Assembly (NCBI RefSeq): GCF_002355155.1
Contig: NZ_AP017369.1
Location: 248,001-312,000, forward strand
Direction of reading: 5' to 3'
Source: Corynebacterium suranareeae
Lineage (GTDB): Bacteria > Actinomycetota > Actinomycetes > Mycobacteriales > Mycobacteriaceae
Length of the DNA: 64,000 bases
In this document: positions 53,055 to 62,443 of the stretch, in pieces
Numbering within the stretch: position 1 is the stretch's first letter
How the letters are laid out: each line of letters begins with the position of its first letter
Program-made: the position numbers and the translations under genes
The notes under the pieces: model-generated
The model's database searches: none
The model's input: the letters and a program-made list of their open reading frames with translations, nothing else
What the model was told of the DNA's origin: nothing

Positions 53055-54011
53055 ATGACCACTTCTGTACCTGCATCAAGCAAAGCCGCAACCGTAGCCG
53101 GCGAAAACCCAGGCCTGCGCATCGGCACCGCCCCTGACTCCTGGGGCGTGTGGTTCCCAGAGGACCCAAAGCAGATCCCTTGGGACCGCTTCTTGGATGA
53201 GGTTGTCAAAGCCGGCTACACCTGGATTGAGCTTGGCCCCTACGGCTACCTGCCAACCGATGCCAACCAGCTTGAAGATGAACTGGGCAAGCGCGGCCTG
53301 AAGCTGTCCGCTGGCACCGTGTTCACCGGATTCCACAAGGGTGAAGAGCAGTGGAAGCGCGCCTGGGATCAGGCTCTTGACGTTGCAGGTCTTGCCTCCA
53401 AGCTGGGCGCTGAGCACCTCGTTGTCATCCCTGACCTGTGGCGTTCCGATGCCACTAGCGAAGTACTAGAAGCCCGCACCCTTGATGATGAGAAGTGGGC
53501 AAAGCTTGCAGCAGGACATGACCGCCTGGGCAAGGCGCTGCTGGAAGAATTCGGCATGAAGCAGCAATTCCACTCCCACGCTGACAGCCACATCGGCACC
53601 ACCCGCGAAGTACTGCGCTTCCTGGAAGAAACCGATCCTCGCTACACCAACCTCTGCCTCGACACCGGTCACTTTGCCTACTACGGCGGCGACAACGTCA
53701 AGCTGATTGAACAGCACCCAGAGCGCATCGGCTACCTGCACCTCAAGCAGGTCGATCCGACTTTGCTTTTCGACGTACTGAAGAACGACACTCCATTTGC
53801 TGAAGCCGTAGCCCAAGGCATCATGATCGAACCACCACACGGTGTCCCAGACTTGGCCCCAATCATCGAAGCCGTATCCAAGATCGACTCCGAGATCTTC
53901 GCCATCGTGGAACAAGACATGTACGGCTGCGACATCGATTACCCATTCCCAATCGCTGAGCGCACCCGCAAGCACATCTTCGGCTGCACCCACTTCGCAC
54001 GCGTCAACTAA
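53055..54011 (+). CDS. iolE: 2-keto-myo-inositol dehydratase
   Basis: 318 residues, AP-endonuclease-2 TIM barrel. The metal ligands appear in H-S-H-A-D-S-H-I-G, L-D-T-G-H and Y-L-H-L-K, with a final Glu in I-V-E-Q-D-M. It dehydrates 2-keto-myo-inositol to the trihydroxycyclohexanedione. AAGGAG precedes the ATG. Confidence 0.95.
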   Translation: MTTSVPASSKAATVAGENPGLRIGTAPDSWGVWFPEDPKQIPWDRFLDEVVKAGYTWIELGPYGYLPTDANQLEDELGKRGLKLSAGTVFTGFHKGEEQWKRAWDQALDVAGLASKLGAEHLVVIPDLWRSDATSEVLEARTLDDEKWAKLAAGHDRLGKALLEEFGMKQQFHSHADSHIGTTREVLRFLEETDPRYTNLCLDTGHFAYYGGDNVKLIEQHPERIGYLHLKQVDPTLLFDVLKNDTPFAEAVAQGIMIEPPHGVPDLAPIIEAVSKIDSEIFAIVEQDMYGCDIDYPFPIAERTRKHIFGCTHFARVN

Positions 54012-54041
54012 TCACACTTATCTTCAAGGAGTACAAAAATT

Positions 54042-55055
54042 ATGACCAAGAGCCTTCGCGTTGGAGTTGTCGGTGCAGGAGCCATGGGCGCTGACCACAT
54101 CGATCGCATCAACAACCGCACCTCTGGTGCTCACATCTCCGCCATCATCGAACCAGACGCAGCCCGTGCCGCCGCAGCTGCAGAAAACGCACCAGGTGCA
54201 CAGGCTTTCACCCGCATTGAAGATGCCATCGCAGCTGATGCTGTTGACGCAGTGCTCATCGCGGTACCAGGCCAGTTCCACGAGCCAGTACTTATTCCAG
54301 CACTGGAAGCAGGCCTTCCCATCCTGTGTGAAAAGCCACTGACCCCAGACTCTGAGTCCTCACTGCGCATCGTCGAGCTGGAGCAGAAGCTGGATAAGCC
54401 ACACATCCAGGTTGGTTTCATGCGTCGCTTCGACCCTGAGTACAACAACCTGCGCAAACTGGTGGAATCCGGCGAAGCTGGCGAACTGCTCATGCTCCGC
54501 GGCCTGCACCGCAACCCAAGTGTTGGTGAGAGCTACACCCAGTCCATGCTGATCACCGACTCCGTAGTCCACGAATTCGATGTCATCCCATGGCTCGCAG
54601 GCTCCCGCGTTGTATCCGTCGAAGTGAAGTACCCAAAGACCTCCTCACTGGCGCACTCCGGCCTCAAGGAACCAATCCTGGTGATCATGGAGCTGGAAAA
54701 CGGCGTGCTTGTCGACGTAGAGATGAACGTAAACATTCAATTCGGATACCAGGTAGCAACCGAAGCGGTCTTTGAAAAGGGACTTGCCCGCATCGGCCAG
54801 CCATCCGGAATGCAGCGCTGGCGCGACGGTGAGTTCTTTGTGAAGGACCATGAGGACTTCACCACCCGTTTCGCCACCGCTTATGACCGTCAGATCCAAA
54901 GCTGGGTCGACGCAGTCCACGAAGGCACCCTGGTAGCAGGCCCTAATGCATGGGATGGTTACCTGGTTGCACTGTCTTGTGAAGCCGGTGTGAAAGCCCT
55001 AGAGGGCGGCGTTATCCCAGTTGATGCAGCACCTCGCCCAGAGTTCTACGCTTAA
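54042..55055 (+). CDS. iolG: Myo-inositol 2-dehydrogenase
   Basis: 337 residues, Gfo/Idh/MocA fold. The Rossmann G-A-G-A-M-G at the start, catalytic Lys in C-E-K-P, and the D-S-V-V-H-E-F-D helix with active-site Asp and His are present. It oxidises myo-inositol with NAD+. AAGGAG lies upstream. Confidence 0.95.
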   Translation: MTKSLRVGVVGAGAMGADHIDRINNRTSGAHISAIIEPDAARAAAAAENAPGAQAFTRIEDAIAADAVDAVLIAVPGQFHEPVLIPALEAGLPILCEKPLTPDSESSLRIVELEQKLDKPHIQVGFMRRFDPEYNNLRKLVESGEAGELLMLRGLHRNPSVGESYTQSMLITDSVVHEFDVIPWLAGSRVVSVEVKYPKTSSLAHSGLKEPILVIMELENGVLVDVEMNVNIQFGYQVATEAVFEKGLARIGQPSGMQRWRDGEFFVKDHEDFTTRFATAYDRQIQSWVDAVHEGTLVAGPNAWDGYLVALSCEAGVKALEGGVIPVDAAPRPEFYA

Positions 55056-55067
55056 GGAGTTTTGAAC

Positions 55068-55940
55068 GTGGTTCGTATTGCCCTTGATCCAACACCTTTC
55101 CACCATGATTACGATCTGTTGGATTTCCCCGACGTCACCGCACGATTGGGATATGAATACATGCAGCTAACCCCTCATGTAGATTTCGGTCCTTTCTTCC
55201 GCCACCCCAAAGCAGACGATGATCTTGTGGCAGCACTGAAAAAGCGCGCCAAAGATGCCGGAGTCACCATCCCTGCGCTGTTGCCAGTGCAGCGTATTTC
55301 CTGGCCAGATGAAACCCAACGTGTTGCAGCAGTACGCAACATCAAGCGCATCATCCAGTTGGCTGTTGATCTGGAAGTAGACACCCTCAACACTGAGTTT
55401 TCTGGACGCCCAGAACGCTCTGAGGACTCTGAAGACGCCTTCTACCGCTCCATGGAGGAACTACTTCCCATCCTGGAAAAAGAGGGCATCAAGTTCAATA
55501 TCGACCCACACCCTGATGATTTCGTAGAAAACGGAATTGAAGCATGGCGAGTCATCCGTGGACTGAACTCCAAACAGGTGGGCTTTGTCTACGTGGCACC
55601 CCACTCATTCCACATGGGTGATCAGGCTGAGGCAATCCTGCCAGCAGTAGGCGATCGTCTCGGTGCTGTCTACCTGTCGGATACTTTTGATCATCATCGC
55701 TCCCATGGCCTGCGCTACATCACCAACCCTCCAGGCAATGCAGTGCGTGTGCACCAGCACCTGAAAATCGGTGATGGCGATGTGAACTTCGAAGAGATCT
55801 TCTCACTGCTGCGTTCCACCGGTTACCTTGACCGCGAAGACGCACTGTTGGTCTCCAACGTGTTTGCAGAAGATGAAGCAGCAGAAGAAGTATCCCGCTA
55901 CCAGCTGGAGAAAATCCGCTCACTCATCGACAACGCATAG
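55068..55940 (+). CDS. iolH: IolH-type sugar phosphate isomerase/epimerase-like protein
   Basis: 290 residues from GTG 55068, with AAGGAG 8 bases upstream; an in-frame TTG six bases earlier is too close to that site. TIM barrel with L-N-T-E-F-S-G, F-N-I-D-P-H-P-D and Y-L-S-D-T-F-D-H-H. The step it catalyses in inositol use is not settled. Last gene before the terminator. Confidence 0.88.
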   Translation: MVRIALDPTPFHHDYDLLDFPDVTARLGYEYMQLTPHVDFGPFFRHPKADDDLVAALKKRAKDAGVTIPALLPVQRISWPDETQRVAAVRNIKRIIQLAVDLEVDTLNTEFSGRPERSEDSEDAFYRSMEELLPILEKEGIKFNIDPHPDDFVENGIEAWRVIRGLNSKQVGFVYVAPHSFHMGDQAEAILPAVGDRLGAVYLSDTFDHHRSHGLRYITNPPGNAVRVHQHLKIGDGDVNFEEIFSLLRSTGYLDREDALLVSNVFAEDEAAEEVSRYQLEKIRSLIDNA

Positions 55941-55957
55941 AGTTATCTCGAAGCTAC

Positions 55958-56008
55958 AAAGACGGTTTCTTATCTTTAGATTTTAAGGATGAGAAACCGT
56001 CTTTCACC
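55958..56008 (+). terminator. Terminator after iolH
   Basis: AAAGACGGTTTC and GAAACCGTCTTT form a 12-bp stem (55958-55969, 55993-56004), followed by CACCCTTTT. Confidence 0.75.
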
Positions 56009-56036
56009 CTTTTAATCGTGATTGGAGATTGAAGCC

Positions 56037-57398
56037 ATGCGCAATGATCGATCCTTTAGCGTTCCCATTGCGCTGCTTGCCGCGGGAGCACTATTCCTCG
56101 AAATTCTCGACGGCACCATCTTGACCACCGCCGTCCCAGCCATTGCCCGTGACTTCGGCATTGATGCAGTAGATGTCAGCATTGCTCTGGTTGCCTACCT
56201 GGCAGCTGCAGCAGCTGGTATTCCGGCAGCAGGGTGGCTGGCGGACCGATTCGGGGTGCGTAAAGTGTTGTTGCTGGCTCTGACTGTTTTTACTGTCGCC
56301 TCTTTGGTGTGCGCGGTCGCGCCGGGGCTGACTGTGCTTACCGGTGCTCGCGTTATCCAAGGTCTTGGTGGTGCACTACTTGTCCCAGTCGGCCGATTAG
56401 CAGTAATCCGGGGAACTGACCCCAAAGATCTCCTTGATGCCATTGCGTTTTTAACCTGGCCAGCTCTGGTTGCCCCAGTGATCGCCCCACTTCTGGGAGG
56501 TCTTCTTGCAGACACCATTGGTTGGCGATGGATCTTCCTCCTCAACGTTCCCTTGGGAATCATCGCGATCGTTGCCGGACTATTCATCCTGCCTAAGAAC
56601 ACTGCCGTGAATGTGAAACGATTTGATCTCCCAGGTTTCCTCGGCGCAATGCTGGTGATGGTGGCGCTGACTGTGGCTGCGGAGTTAATTTCTAGGGGAA
56701 GTTCGGCAGAGCTTACTGTCGCTGCATGCCTCGTCTTAAGTGCCGCCGTGGTCTGCGTTTTTATGGTGCGCTGGCTACGAGTCCCAGGCAGGCTTTTTGA
56801 TCTCAGCATCATGCGCATCCCAGGCTTCCGGGTGGGTAATTCCTCCGGAAGTGTCTACCGATTAGTGATTACAGCAGCACCATTCATGTTCACTCTGCTC
56901 TTCCAGGTGGCGCTTGGGTGGTCTGCAACATTAGCGGGTGCCATGGTGGTCGCACTATTCGCAGGAAATGTGGCGATCAAACCTTTCACCACACCGATCA
57001 TTAAACGCTGGAATTTCAAACCAGTGCTGGTCTTTTCTAACGCAGCTGGTGGCCTGGTATTGGCATCATTTTTGTTTGTCAGCGCAGATACTTCACTCGT
57101 GCTCATTGCGCTGCTGCTCTTTGTTTCAGGCGCATTAAGATCCCTAGGTTTCAGCGCCTACAACACCTTGCAATTTGTTGATATCCCACCCGAGCAAACC
57201 AGCAACGCCAACGTGTTATCAGCAACCCTGCACCAACTTGGTATGTCTTTAGGCATCGCCGTGGCAGTTATCGCGATGTCCCTGTCACCCACTGCCAACT
57301 GGGCATTCCCCCTGGCAGCAGCGTTGTTCCTCATTCCTTTAATCGGCGCACTATCTTTGCCTCGCGACGGCGGTGCCCGAGCCTTTTCCTCCTCTTAG
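56037..57398 (+). CDS. MFS transporter, EmrB/QacA (DHA2)-like
   Basis: 453 residues, about twelve to fourteen helices. Motifs L-D-G-T-I-L-T-T-A-V-P in helix 1, A-D-R-F-G-V-R-K after helix 2 and the antiporter-like G-P-V/A-x-G region (A-P-L-L-G-G-L-L-A) are visible. ATG 56037 is chosen because GGAG lies 9 bases upstream. It sits inside the inositol region behind a terminator; it may import a polyol or export a product. Confidence 0.82.
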   Translation: MRNDRSFSVPIALLAAGALFLEILDGTILTTAVPAIARDFGIDAVDVSIALVAYLAAAAAGIPAAGWLADRFGVRKVLLLALTVFTVASLVCAVAPGLTVLTGARVIQGLGGALLVPVGRLAVIRGTDPKDLLDAIAFLTWPALVAPVIAPLLGGLLADTIGWRWIFLLNVPLGIIAIVAGLFILPKNTAVNVKRFDLPGFLGAMLVMVALTVAAELISRGSSAELTVAACLVLSAAVVCVFMVRWLRVPGRLFDLSIMRIPGFRVGNSSGSVYRLVITAAPFMFTLLFQVALGWSATLAGAMVVALFAGNVAIKPFTTPIIKRWNFKPVLVFSNAAGGLVLASFLFVSADTSLVLIALLLFVSGALRSLGFSAYNTLQFVDIPPEQTSNANVLSATLHQLGMSLGIAVAVIAMSLSPTANWAFPLAAALFLIPLIGALSLPRDGGARAFSSS

Positions 57399-57426
57399 AA
57401 ATCCACCTTTGAAAGGTACAAAAATC

Positions 57427-58452
57427 ATGACAATCCGAATCGGACTCGTTGGCTACGGTGTTGGTGGCAGGCTCTTTCACACCCCTTACATCCAAGCCTC
57501 AGAACACTGCGAGCTGGTAGGTGTAGTTGCTCGTTCCGAAAGCACCAAAGCAGCCGTTGCCGAAGATCTTCCAGACGTAGTCACAGTGGGATCGCTGACA
57601 GAACTCCTCGAGCTCGGTGTAGATGCCGTGGTGATCTCCACGCCACCTGCCACGCGCCGGGATCTAGTGCTGGAAGCGATCAACGCAGGTGTGGCAGTGG
57701 TGGCAGATAAACCTTTTGCACCCACAGCTGCAGACGCCATGGAACTTGTTGAAGCCGCCGAAAAGGCTGGAGTACTGCTCAACGTTTTCCACAACAGGCG
57801 CAACGACACCCACATCGTCACAGCACTGGGGATCCAAGAAGAACTCGGCGCGATGCGTGGACTGGACCTACGCCTGGACCTGATTGAACCAGAATCTTTG
57901 GAAGCAGGCCCTGAAGGTGGATTGCTGCGTGATCTGGGTTCACACGTGGTGGATCAGGCTTTGGTTCTCATGGGGCCGGCCACCTCTGTGACCGCTCACC
58001 TTGGATCCATTGATCTTCCAGAAGGTCCAACCAACGCAAGGTTCCGCATCTCTTTGGAGCACGAATCCGGTGCTGTATCCAACATTTCTGCCAGCAAGAT
58101 TGACCGTTTGGAGTCCTGGGAAATTCGCCTGGTAGGCGAGCGCGGCTCCTATGTGTCCAACTACACCGACGTGCAGACCGTGGCGATCAAGCAGGGACTT
58201 CGACCCATCAATGACCGTGAGCACTGGGGATATGAATCGAAGGAGCGGTGGGGCACCTTGGTTACTGATGAAGGCTCAAAGGTAATTCCTTCAGCACAAG
58301 GTGATTACACCCGCTTTTACGATGCCTTTGCCTTGGCCGTGGAAAATGGTGGTGCAGGACCGGTGCCTGCACGTGAAGGTGTTGCAGTGCTCAAGGTGTT
58401 GGATGCTGTAGCCCAGAGCGCTGCGGAAAAGCGCACCATTGAATTGAGCTAA
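57427..58452 (+). CDS. Gfo/Idh/MocA-family oxidoreductase
   Basis: 341 residues from ATG 57427, with AAAGG upstream. Rossmann G-Y-G-V-G-G-R, catalytic Lys in A-D-K-P-F, and D-L-G-S-H-V-V-D-Q with the Asp and His are present. It is a paralogue of IolG and probably an NAD(P)-dependent polyol or inositol-derivative dehydrogenase. Confidence 0.86.
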   Translation: MTIRIGLVGYGVGGRLFHTPYIQASEHCELVGVVARSESTKAAVAEDLPDVVTVGSLTELLELGVDAVVISTPPATRRDLVLEAINAGVAVVADKPFAPTAADAMELVEAAEKAGVLLNVFHNRRNDTHIVTALGIQEELGAMRGLDLRLDLIEPESLEAGPEGGLLRDLGSHVVDQALVLMGPATSVTAHLGSIDLPEGPTNARFRISLEHESGAVSNISASKIDRLESWEIRLVGERGSYVSNYTDVQTVAIKQGLRPINDREHWGYESKERWGTLVTDEGSKVIPSAQGDYTRFYDAFALAVENGGAGPVPAREGVAVLKVLDAVAQSAAEKRTIELS

Positions 58453-58524
58453 GGGGTGGAGCTGCGAAGTGATGGGCGACAACTAGGTACCATCCCATCC
58501 TGTACTTCCGAATACGTTCCAAAT

Positions 58525-58995
58525 ATGGTGGGGGATATGAGCATGCCAGCTGATCTGCGCTATTGGACCCGGAGTTCCTCAGAGTTGAGTAAACACCCTG
58601 CTGAAGTTTTTGCCGAGGCTGAAGAGCATCCCATTATTGTGACACGTCGTGACGGCGAAGCACTGGTATTGATGTCCCAGTGCGAAGCTGACAGGCAATC
58701 CCACCTGCTGGAGTTGGCTGCGCAGTTAATTTCTGTGGTCACCGATGATCACGGCACATTAGCTGAGCGTATGGCTAAGGTTTTTCCTTGGATGCTGGCC
58801 CTGTCAGTGGCAGATCGTGAGGCGTGCGCCCGTGAGATTCTTGATGCTGCACGAGCGTCGTTTGCAACTGAACAACCTCACCTTGCTCTTGCTGAATTGG
58901 CCTCGTGGAAAGAAACGGCAGCAGCTGTTGCCACTGGATTGGGTAACACTGATTTGGAGTGGTACAGCGAGCCACATCTGGTGGCGCGTCCCTAA
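58525..58995 (+). CDS. Phd/YefM-like antitoxin-domain protein, no toxin partner
   Basis: 156 residues. An N-terminal Phd/YefM fold is recognisable in S-S-S-E-L-S-K-H-P-A-E-V-F and H-P-I-I-V-T-R-R-D-G-E-A-L-V-L-M. A helical C-terminal extension of about 90 residues is longer than in classic antitoxins. Start uncertain: TACGTT lies 6 bases before ATG 58525 (leaderless), or GGGGGA serves ATG 58543. No toxin gene lies next to it; the neighbours are an oxidoreductase and a LacI gene. Confidence 0.65.
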   Translation: MVGDMSMPADLRYWTRSSSELSKHPAEVFAEAEEHPIIVTRRDGEALVLMSQCEADRQSHLLELAAQLISVVTDDHGTLAERMAKVFPWMLALSVADREACAREILDAARASFATEQPHLALAELASWKETAAAVATGLGNTDLEWYSEPHLVARP

Positions 58996-59038
58996 GCACG
59001 ACACCGCTGTAGGCCACGTAAGACGACGTCAAAGCCAG

Positions 59039-60034
59039 TTATCTAAGTGGCGCACACGTACCCCTTTCAATCAGCGAGGGCTGCAACGTATGCATGATCT
59101 CCGGGTGGGGTGCCTGAGGATCAAGCATGCTCAGCAACAATAAAGCGGCGTTGTAACCGACGCCGATGCTGTTGTCATCGATGGTGGTGAGGTTGATTAA
59201 TCGGGTTTGGGCGAGGGGAGTGTTGTCATATCCGATTATTGATAGATCTTCAGGTACGCGTAAACCTAGTTCACGGGCGGCGCCGAGTGCTCCGATGGCA
59301 GTGATGTCGTTTGAGGAGAAAATGGCGGTGACCTCGGGGTGTTCTTTAAGAAGTGAGAGGGTTTCGGTGTACCCGGCGTGCTCTACAGCTGGTCCAAGGT
59401 AATCGTTAGACAATGGTTCCAGGCCGTGTGCACGCATGGTTGCCTCGAAGCTTTCAAAGCGTCGTAAGCCAGCGCCACTTCCCACGCGCAGGTGTGCGAT
59501 GTGGGTGTGTCCAAGATCGATGAGGTGTTTTGTGGCTAATTCTGCGCCGAGGAAGTCATCGTTGGCCACTGAATAATGGGTGCTGGCTTGCGTGATTCTG
59601 GTGCCTGCGATGACAAATGGGGGTAGAGAATCGGGGACAGTGAAATCGGGAATGTCTTGGGCGATGATGATTCCATCGGGGCGCATCGATAGCGCACTGG
59701 TGAGGGGATCGGTGCCTGCTTGAGAGGTTAAAGAGTCGATGACTGAAAGCCGGTACCCCTTGGGGGTGAGTACGTCGCTGAGGCTTTGAATCAGGTCGAT
59801 GAACCAGGGGTTGGAGTAGTCGTCGATAAGCACTGCAATGAGCTGCGTGCGCTTGGCCGCAAGGTCTGATGCGGCGCGATTTGGCTGGTAGTTGAGCTTT
59901 TTTATCGCGGTCTTGACCGCGGCTTCGGATTCTTTGCTCACGTTGGTGGAGCCGCGAAGCACGAGAGAAACTAATGATTTGGAGACGCCTGCGGCTTTGG
60001 CAACGTCATAAATTGTGGGGCGGGATGTGCTCAT
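59039..60034 (-). CDS. LacI-family transcriptional regulator
   Basis: 331 residues. N-terminal helix-turn-helix and hinge: T-I-Y-D-V-A-K-A-A-G-V-S-K, then Y-Q-P-N-R-A-A at about residues 48-54. A periplasmic-binding-like effector domain follows. It is divergent from the oxidoreductase-isomerase pair; the 140-bp gap holds a perfect 14-bp palindrome. It probably controls these genes in response to a sugar or polyol. Confidence 0.92.
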   Translation of the reverse strand: MSTSRPTIYDVAKAAGVSKSLVSLVLRGSTNVSKESEAAVKTAIKKLNYQPNRAASDLAAKRTQLIAVLIDDYSNPWFIDLIQSLSDVLTPKGYRLSVIDSLTSQAGTDPLTSALSMRPDGIIIAQDIPDFTVPDSLPPFVIAGTRITQASTHYSVANDDFLGAELATKHLIDLGHTHIAHLRVGSGAGLRRFESFEATMRAHGLEPLSNDYLGPAVEHAGYTETLSLLKEHPEVTAIFSSNDITAIGALGAARELGLRVPEDLSIIGYDNTPLAQTRLINLTTIDDNSIGVGYNAALLLLSMLDPQAPHPEIMHTLQPSLIERGTCAPLR

Positions 60035-60059
60035 TTTCTGCGATTTTCTCTTGAACTAT

Positions 60060-60092
60060 TGACAGGACATTTAAACAAATATAACTTGAGTT
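60060..60092. promoter_or_regulatory. Element shared with the iolR promoter
   Basis: TGACAGGACATTTAAACAAA then TATAACTTGAGTT matches 46394-46426 and lies 26 bp before the LacI start. Confidence 0.5.
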
Positions 60093-60104
60093 GGAGCGCT
60101 CCAA
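60091..60104. promoter_or_regulatory. LacI-type operator
   Basis: TTGGAGCGCTCCAA is a perfect 14-bp palindrome with a central CG, the form used by LacI-family proteins, in the divergent promoter region. Confidence 0.7.
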
Positions 60105-60174
60105 TTGCGTAGTGGATCACAGTACCGGATCCACATGGTCTAACAACACATCATCTTTTCTCGAGGAGGTCATA

Positions 60175-61404
60175 GTGACTCAGCAAGAACTTCGCGTAGC
60201 TGTCATTGGTGCAGGCATGGCAGGTAAAGCACACGCAGCGGGTTACCGCACCGCATCCAGCATCTACTCCACCACTTTGCCCAACATCCGTCTGGTTTCC
60301 ATCGCGGATGCCAACGTGCAGCTAGCTGAAGAAACCGCAGCACGCTTTGGCTTTGAGCGCTTTGATACCTCTTGGCAGGCGATCGTTGAGGCCGATGACA
60401 TCGATGTTGTCAGCGTCGTGGTGGCTAACTTCCTGCACCGCGAAATCGTGGAAGCGCTCCTGGCATCCGGCAAGCATGTGCTGTGCGAGAAGCCTTTGTC
60501 AGACAACATCGAAGACGCAGAAGCCATGATTGAGGCAGCCGGCCGTGCAGCAATAAATGGCACCATCGCCCGCATCGGACTGACCTACCGCCGTTCCCCA
60601 GGCGTGGCACACATCCGTGATCTCGTGCAGTCCGGCGAGCTTGGCAAGGTTCTACACGTCACCGGCCACTACTGGACCGACTACGGATCCAATGCACAGG
60701 CACCAATCAGCTGGCGTTACAAGGGGCCAAACGGCTCCGGCGCACTGGCAGATGTGGGAAGCCACCTCACCTACCTGGCAGAATTCGTTGCAGGATCTGA
60801 CTTCGCTGACGTTCGTGGTGGCCAGTTGTCCACCGTGATCACCGAGCGCCCCAAGCCACTCGGCGCGATTGTCGGCCACGAAGGCGGCGCAGTTTCCGAT
60901 GAATACGAAGCAGTGGAAAATGATGACATTGCATCATTCTCCGGATCCTTCATCGGCGGCGGAACCGCAACCCTCCAGGTCAGCCGCATTTCCCAGGGAC
61001 ACCCAAACACCCTAGGTTTTGAAGTGTTCTGCGAAAAGGGCTCCGTCCTCTTTGATTTCCGCAACTCAGGCGAATTCAAAATCTTCACCCCAGCAACCTC
61101 CGGTGACATCAGCCAAGAAGCCGGCTACCGCACCATCACCATCGGACCAAAGCACCCATACTGGCGCGGCGGCCTTGCAATGGATGCACCAGGCGTGGGA
61201 ATTGGCCAAAACGAAGGCTTCGTTTTCCAGGCACGTGCATTCCTCGAAGAAATCGCCGGAATTCCTGAAGAGGAAAGCCTGCCACGCTGCGCAACTCTGG
61301 AAGAAGGACTGCACAACATGCAGCTCATTGACGCCGTAGCTCAGTCCGCAGCAGCCGATGGCGCAACCGTTGCTGTCCCAGTCCTGGCACCAGTTCAAAA
61401 CTAA
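60175..61404 (+). CDS. Gfo/Idh/MocA-family oxidoreductase
   Basis: 409 residues from GTG 60175, with GAGGAGG 5 bases upstream; the frame is open further upstream but without a site. Rossmann G-A-G-M-A-G-K-A-H, catalytic Lys in C-E-K-P-L, and A-D-V-G-S-H-L with the His are present. Longer than IolG, as in the subgroup acting on inositol derivatives and rare sugars. It is cotranscribed with the following TIM-barrel gene. Confidence 0.88.
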   Translation: MTQQELRVAVIGAGMAGKAHAAGYRTASSIYSTTLPNIRLVSIADANVQLAEETAARFGFERFDTSWQAIVEADDIDVVSVVVANFLHREIVEALLASGKHVLCEKPLSDNIEDAEAMIEAAGRAAINGTIARIGLTYRRSPGVAHIRDLVQSGELGKVLHVTGHYWTDYGSNAQAPISWRYKGPNGSGALADVGSHLTYLAEFVAGSDFADVRGGQLSTVITERPKPLGAIVGHEGGAVSDEYEAVENDDIASFSGSFIGGGTATLQVSRISQGHPNTLGFEVFCEKGSVLFDFRNSGEFKIFTPATSGDISQEAGYRTITIGPKHPYWRGGLAMDAPGVGIGQNEGFVFQARAFLEEIAGIPEEESLPRCATLEEGLHNMQLIDAVAQSAAADGATVAVPVLAPVQN

Positions 61405-61419
61405 CAAGAAAGCCTCACC

Positions 61420-62433
61420 ATGAAACTCGGTCTCTACAACGCGATCTTCCACGATCGCACCCTGCCAGAAGCGCTCGCAGCCATCAAAGCTGCAGGTCTC
61501 ACCGGAATTGAACTGAACACCGGCGGATTTTTGCCTGCAACCCACATCCCGACCATCGATGACATCCTGGTCAGCGACGATGCCCGCGATGAATTCCTCG
61601 GGATTTTCGAAGGCACCGGCGTGGACATCTACGGCCTTAACTGCAACGGCAACCCGCTTCACCCCAACAAGGCGATCGGGGACAAGCATGCCGAAGACAT
61701 TCGACGTTCCATCCGCCTCGCAGAGCGCCTCGGCCAAAACCGTGTGGTCACCATGTCTGGTCTGCCAGGTGGCGAGCCCGGCGCGAAGTACACCAACTGG
61801 GTTGTCAACGCTTGGAACTCCGCAGCTTTGGATGTTCTTGATTACCAATGGGATATCGCAGCTGATTTCTGGCGCGAGACTGACCGCCTTGCCGCAGATC
61901 ACGGCGTGAAAGTGGCTCTTGAGCTGCACCCGCAGAACATCGTGTTCAACTCCGCTGACGTGCACAAGCTCATCGAACTCACCGGCGCCACCCACGTGGG
62001 CGTCGAACTGGATGCATCACACCTGTTCTGGCAGCAGATGGATCCAATCGCTGTGATTGATCACCTGGGCGAACTCATTTTCCACGCCGCCGCCAAAGAT
62101 GTCCGTATTAATAAGGAATGGGCTCAGCTCAATGGCGTATTGGACAACAGCTTCCGACGCCTTGACCCATCCGAAAACCGCACCAACCTGGGCGGTGATG
62201 AGTGGGCGAATGAATGGCCAAAGAACTCTGCTTGGGATTTCGTCGCCCTGGGCCGCGGCCATGACGTTGCTTACTGGACCGAATTCCTCCGCGCACTTCA
62301 CCGCGTTGATCCAAACATGCTGGTCAACATCGAACACGAGGATGTTTCACTCGGCCGCGAAGAAGGCGTCAACGAAGCCGCCAAGGTGCTGATCGAGGCC
62401 AACAAGGCACTCGAAGAGTCCCTGGTTTCTTAA
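61420..62433 (+). CDS. Sugar phosphate isomerase/epimerase family (AP endonuclease 2 TIM barrel)
   Basis: 337 residues. Barrel strands and metal ligands are visible in G-I-E-L-N-T-G-G, A-L-E-L-H-P-Q-N, V-E-L-D-A-S-H and F-H-A-A-A-K-D, ending with N-I-E-H-E-D. AAGAAAG precedes the ATG. It follows the oxidoreductase by 15 bp, a pairing common in rare-sugar and inositol-like pathways. Reaction unknown. A strong terminator follows. Confidence 0.88.
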   Translation: MKLGLYNAIFHDRTLPEALAAIKAAGLTGIELNTGGFLPATHIPTIDDILVSDDARDEFLGIFEGTGVDIYGLNCNGNPLHPNKAIGDKHAEDIRRSIRLAERLGQNRVVTMSGLPGGEPGAKYTNWVVNAWNSAALDVLDYQWDIAADFWRETDRLAADHGVKVALELHPQNIVFNSADVHKLIELTGATHVGVELDASHLFWQQMDPIAVIDHLGELIFHAAAKDVRINKEWAQLNGVLDNSFRRLDPSENRTNLGGDEWANEWPKNSAWDFVALGRGHDVAYWTEFLRALHRVDPNMLVNIEHEDVSLGREEGVNEAAKVLIEANKALEESLVS

Positions 62434-62443
62434 AAAAACTACG

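Noticed and set aside
61066..61995. Minus-strand open frame of about 309 codons
   Set aside because: It lies across the ends of two well-supported plus-strand genes and encodes a Val/Gly/Cys-rich sequence without motifs.
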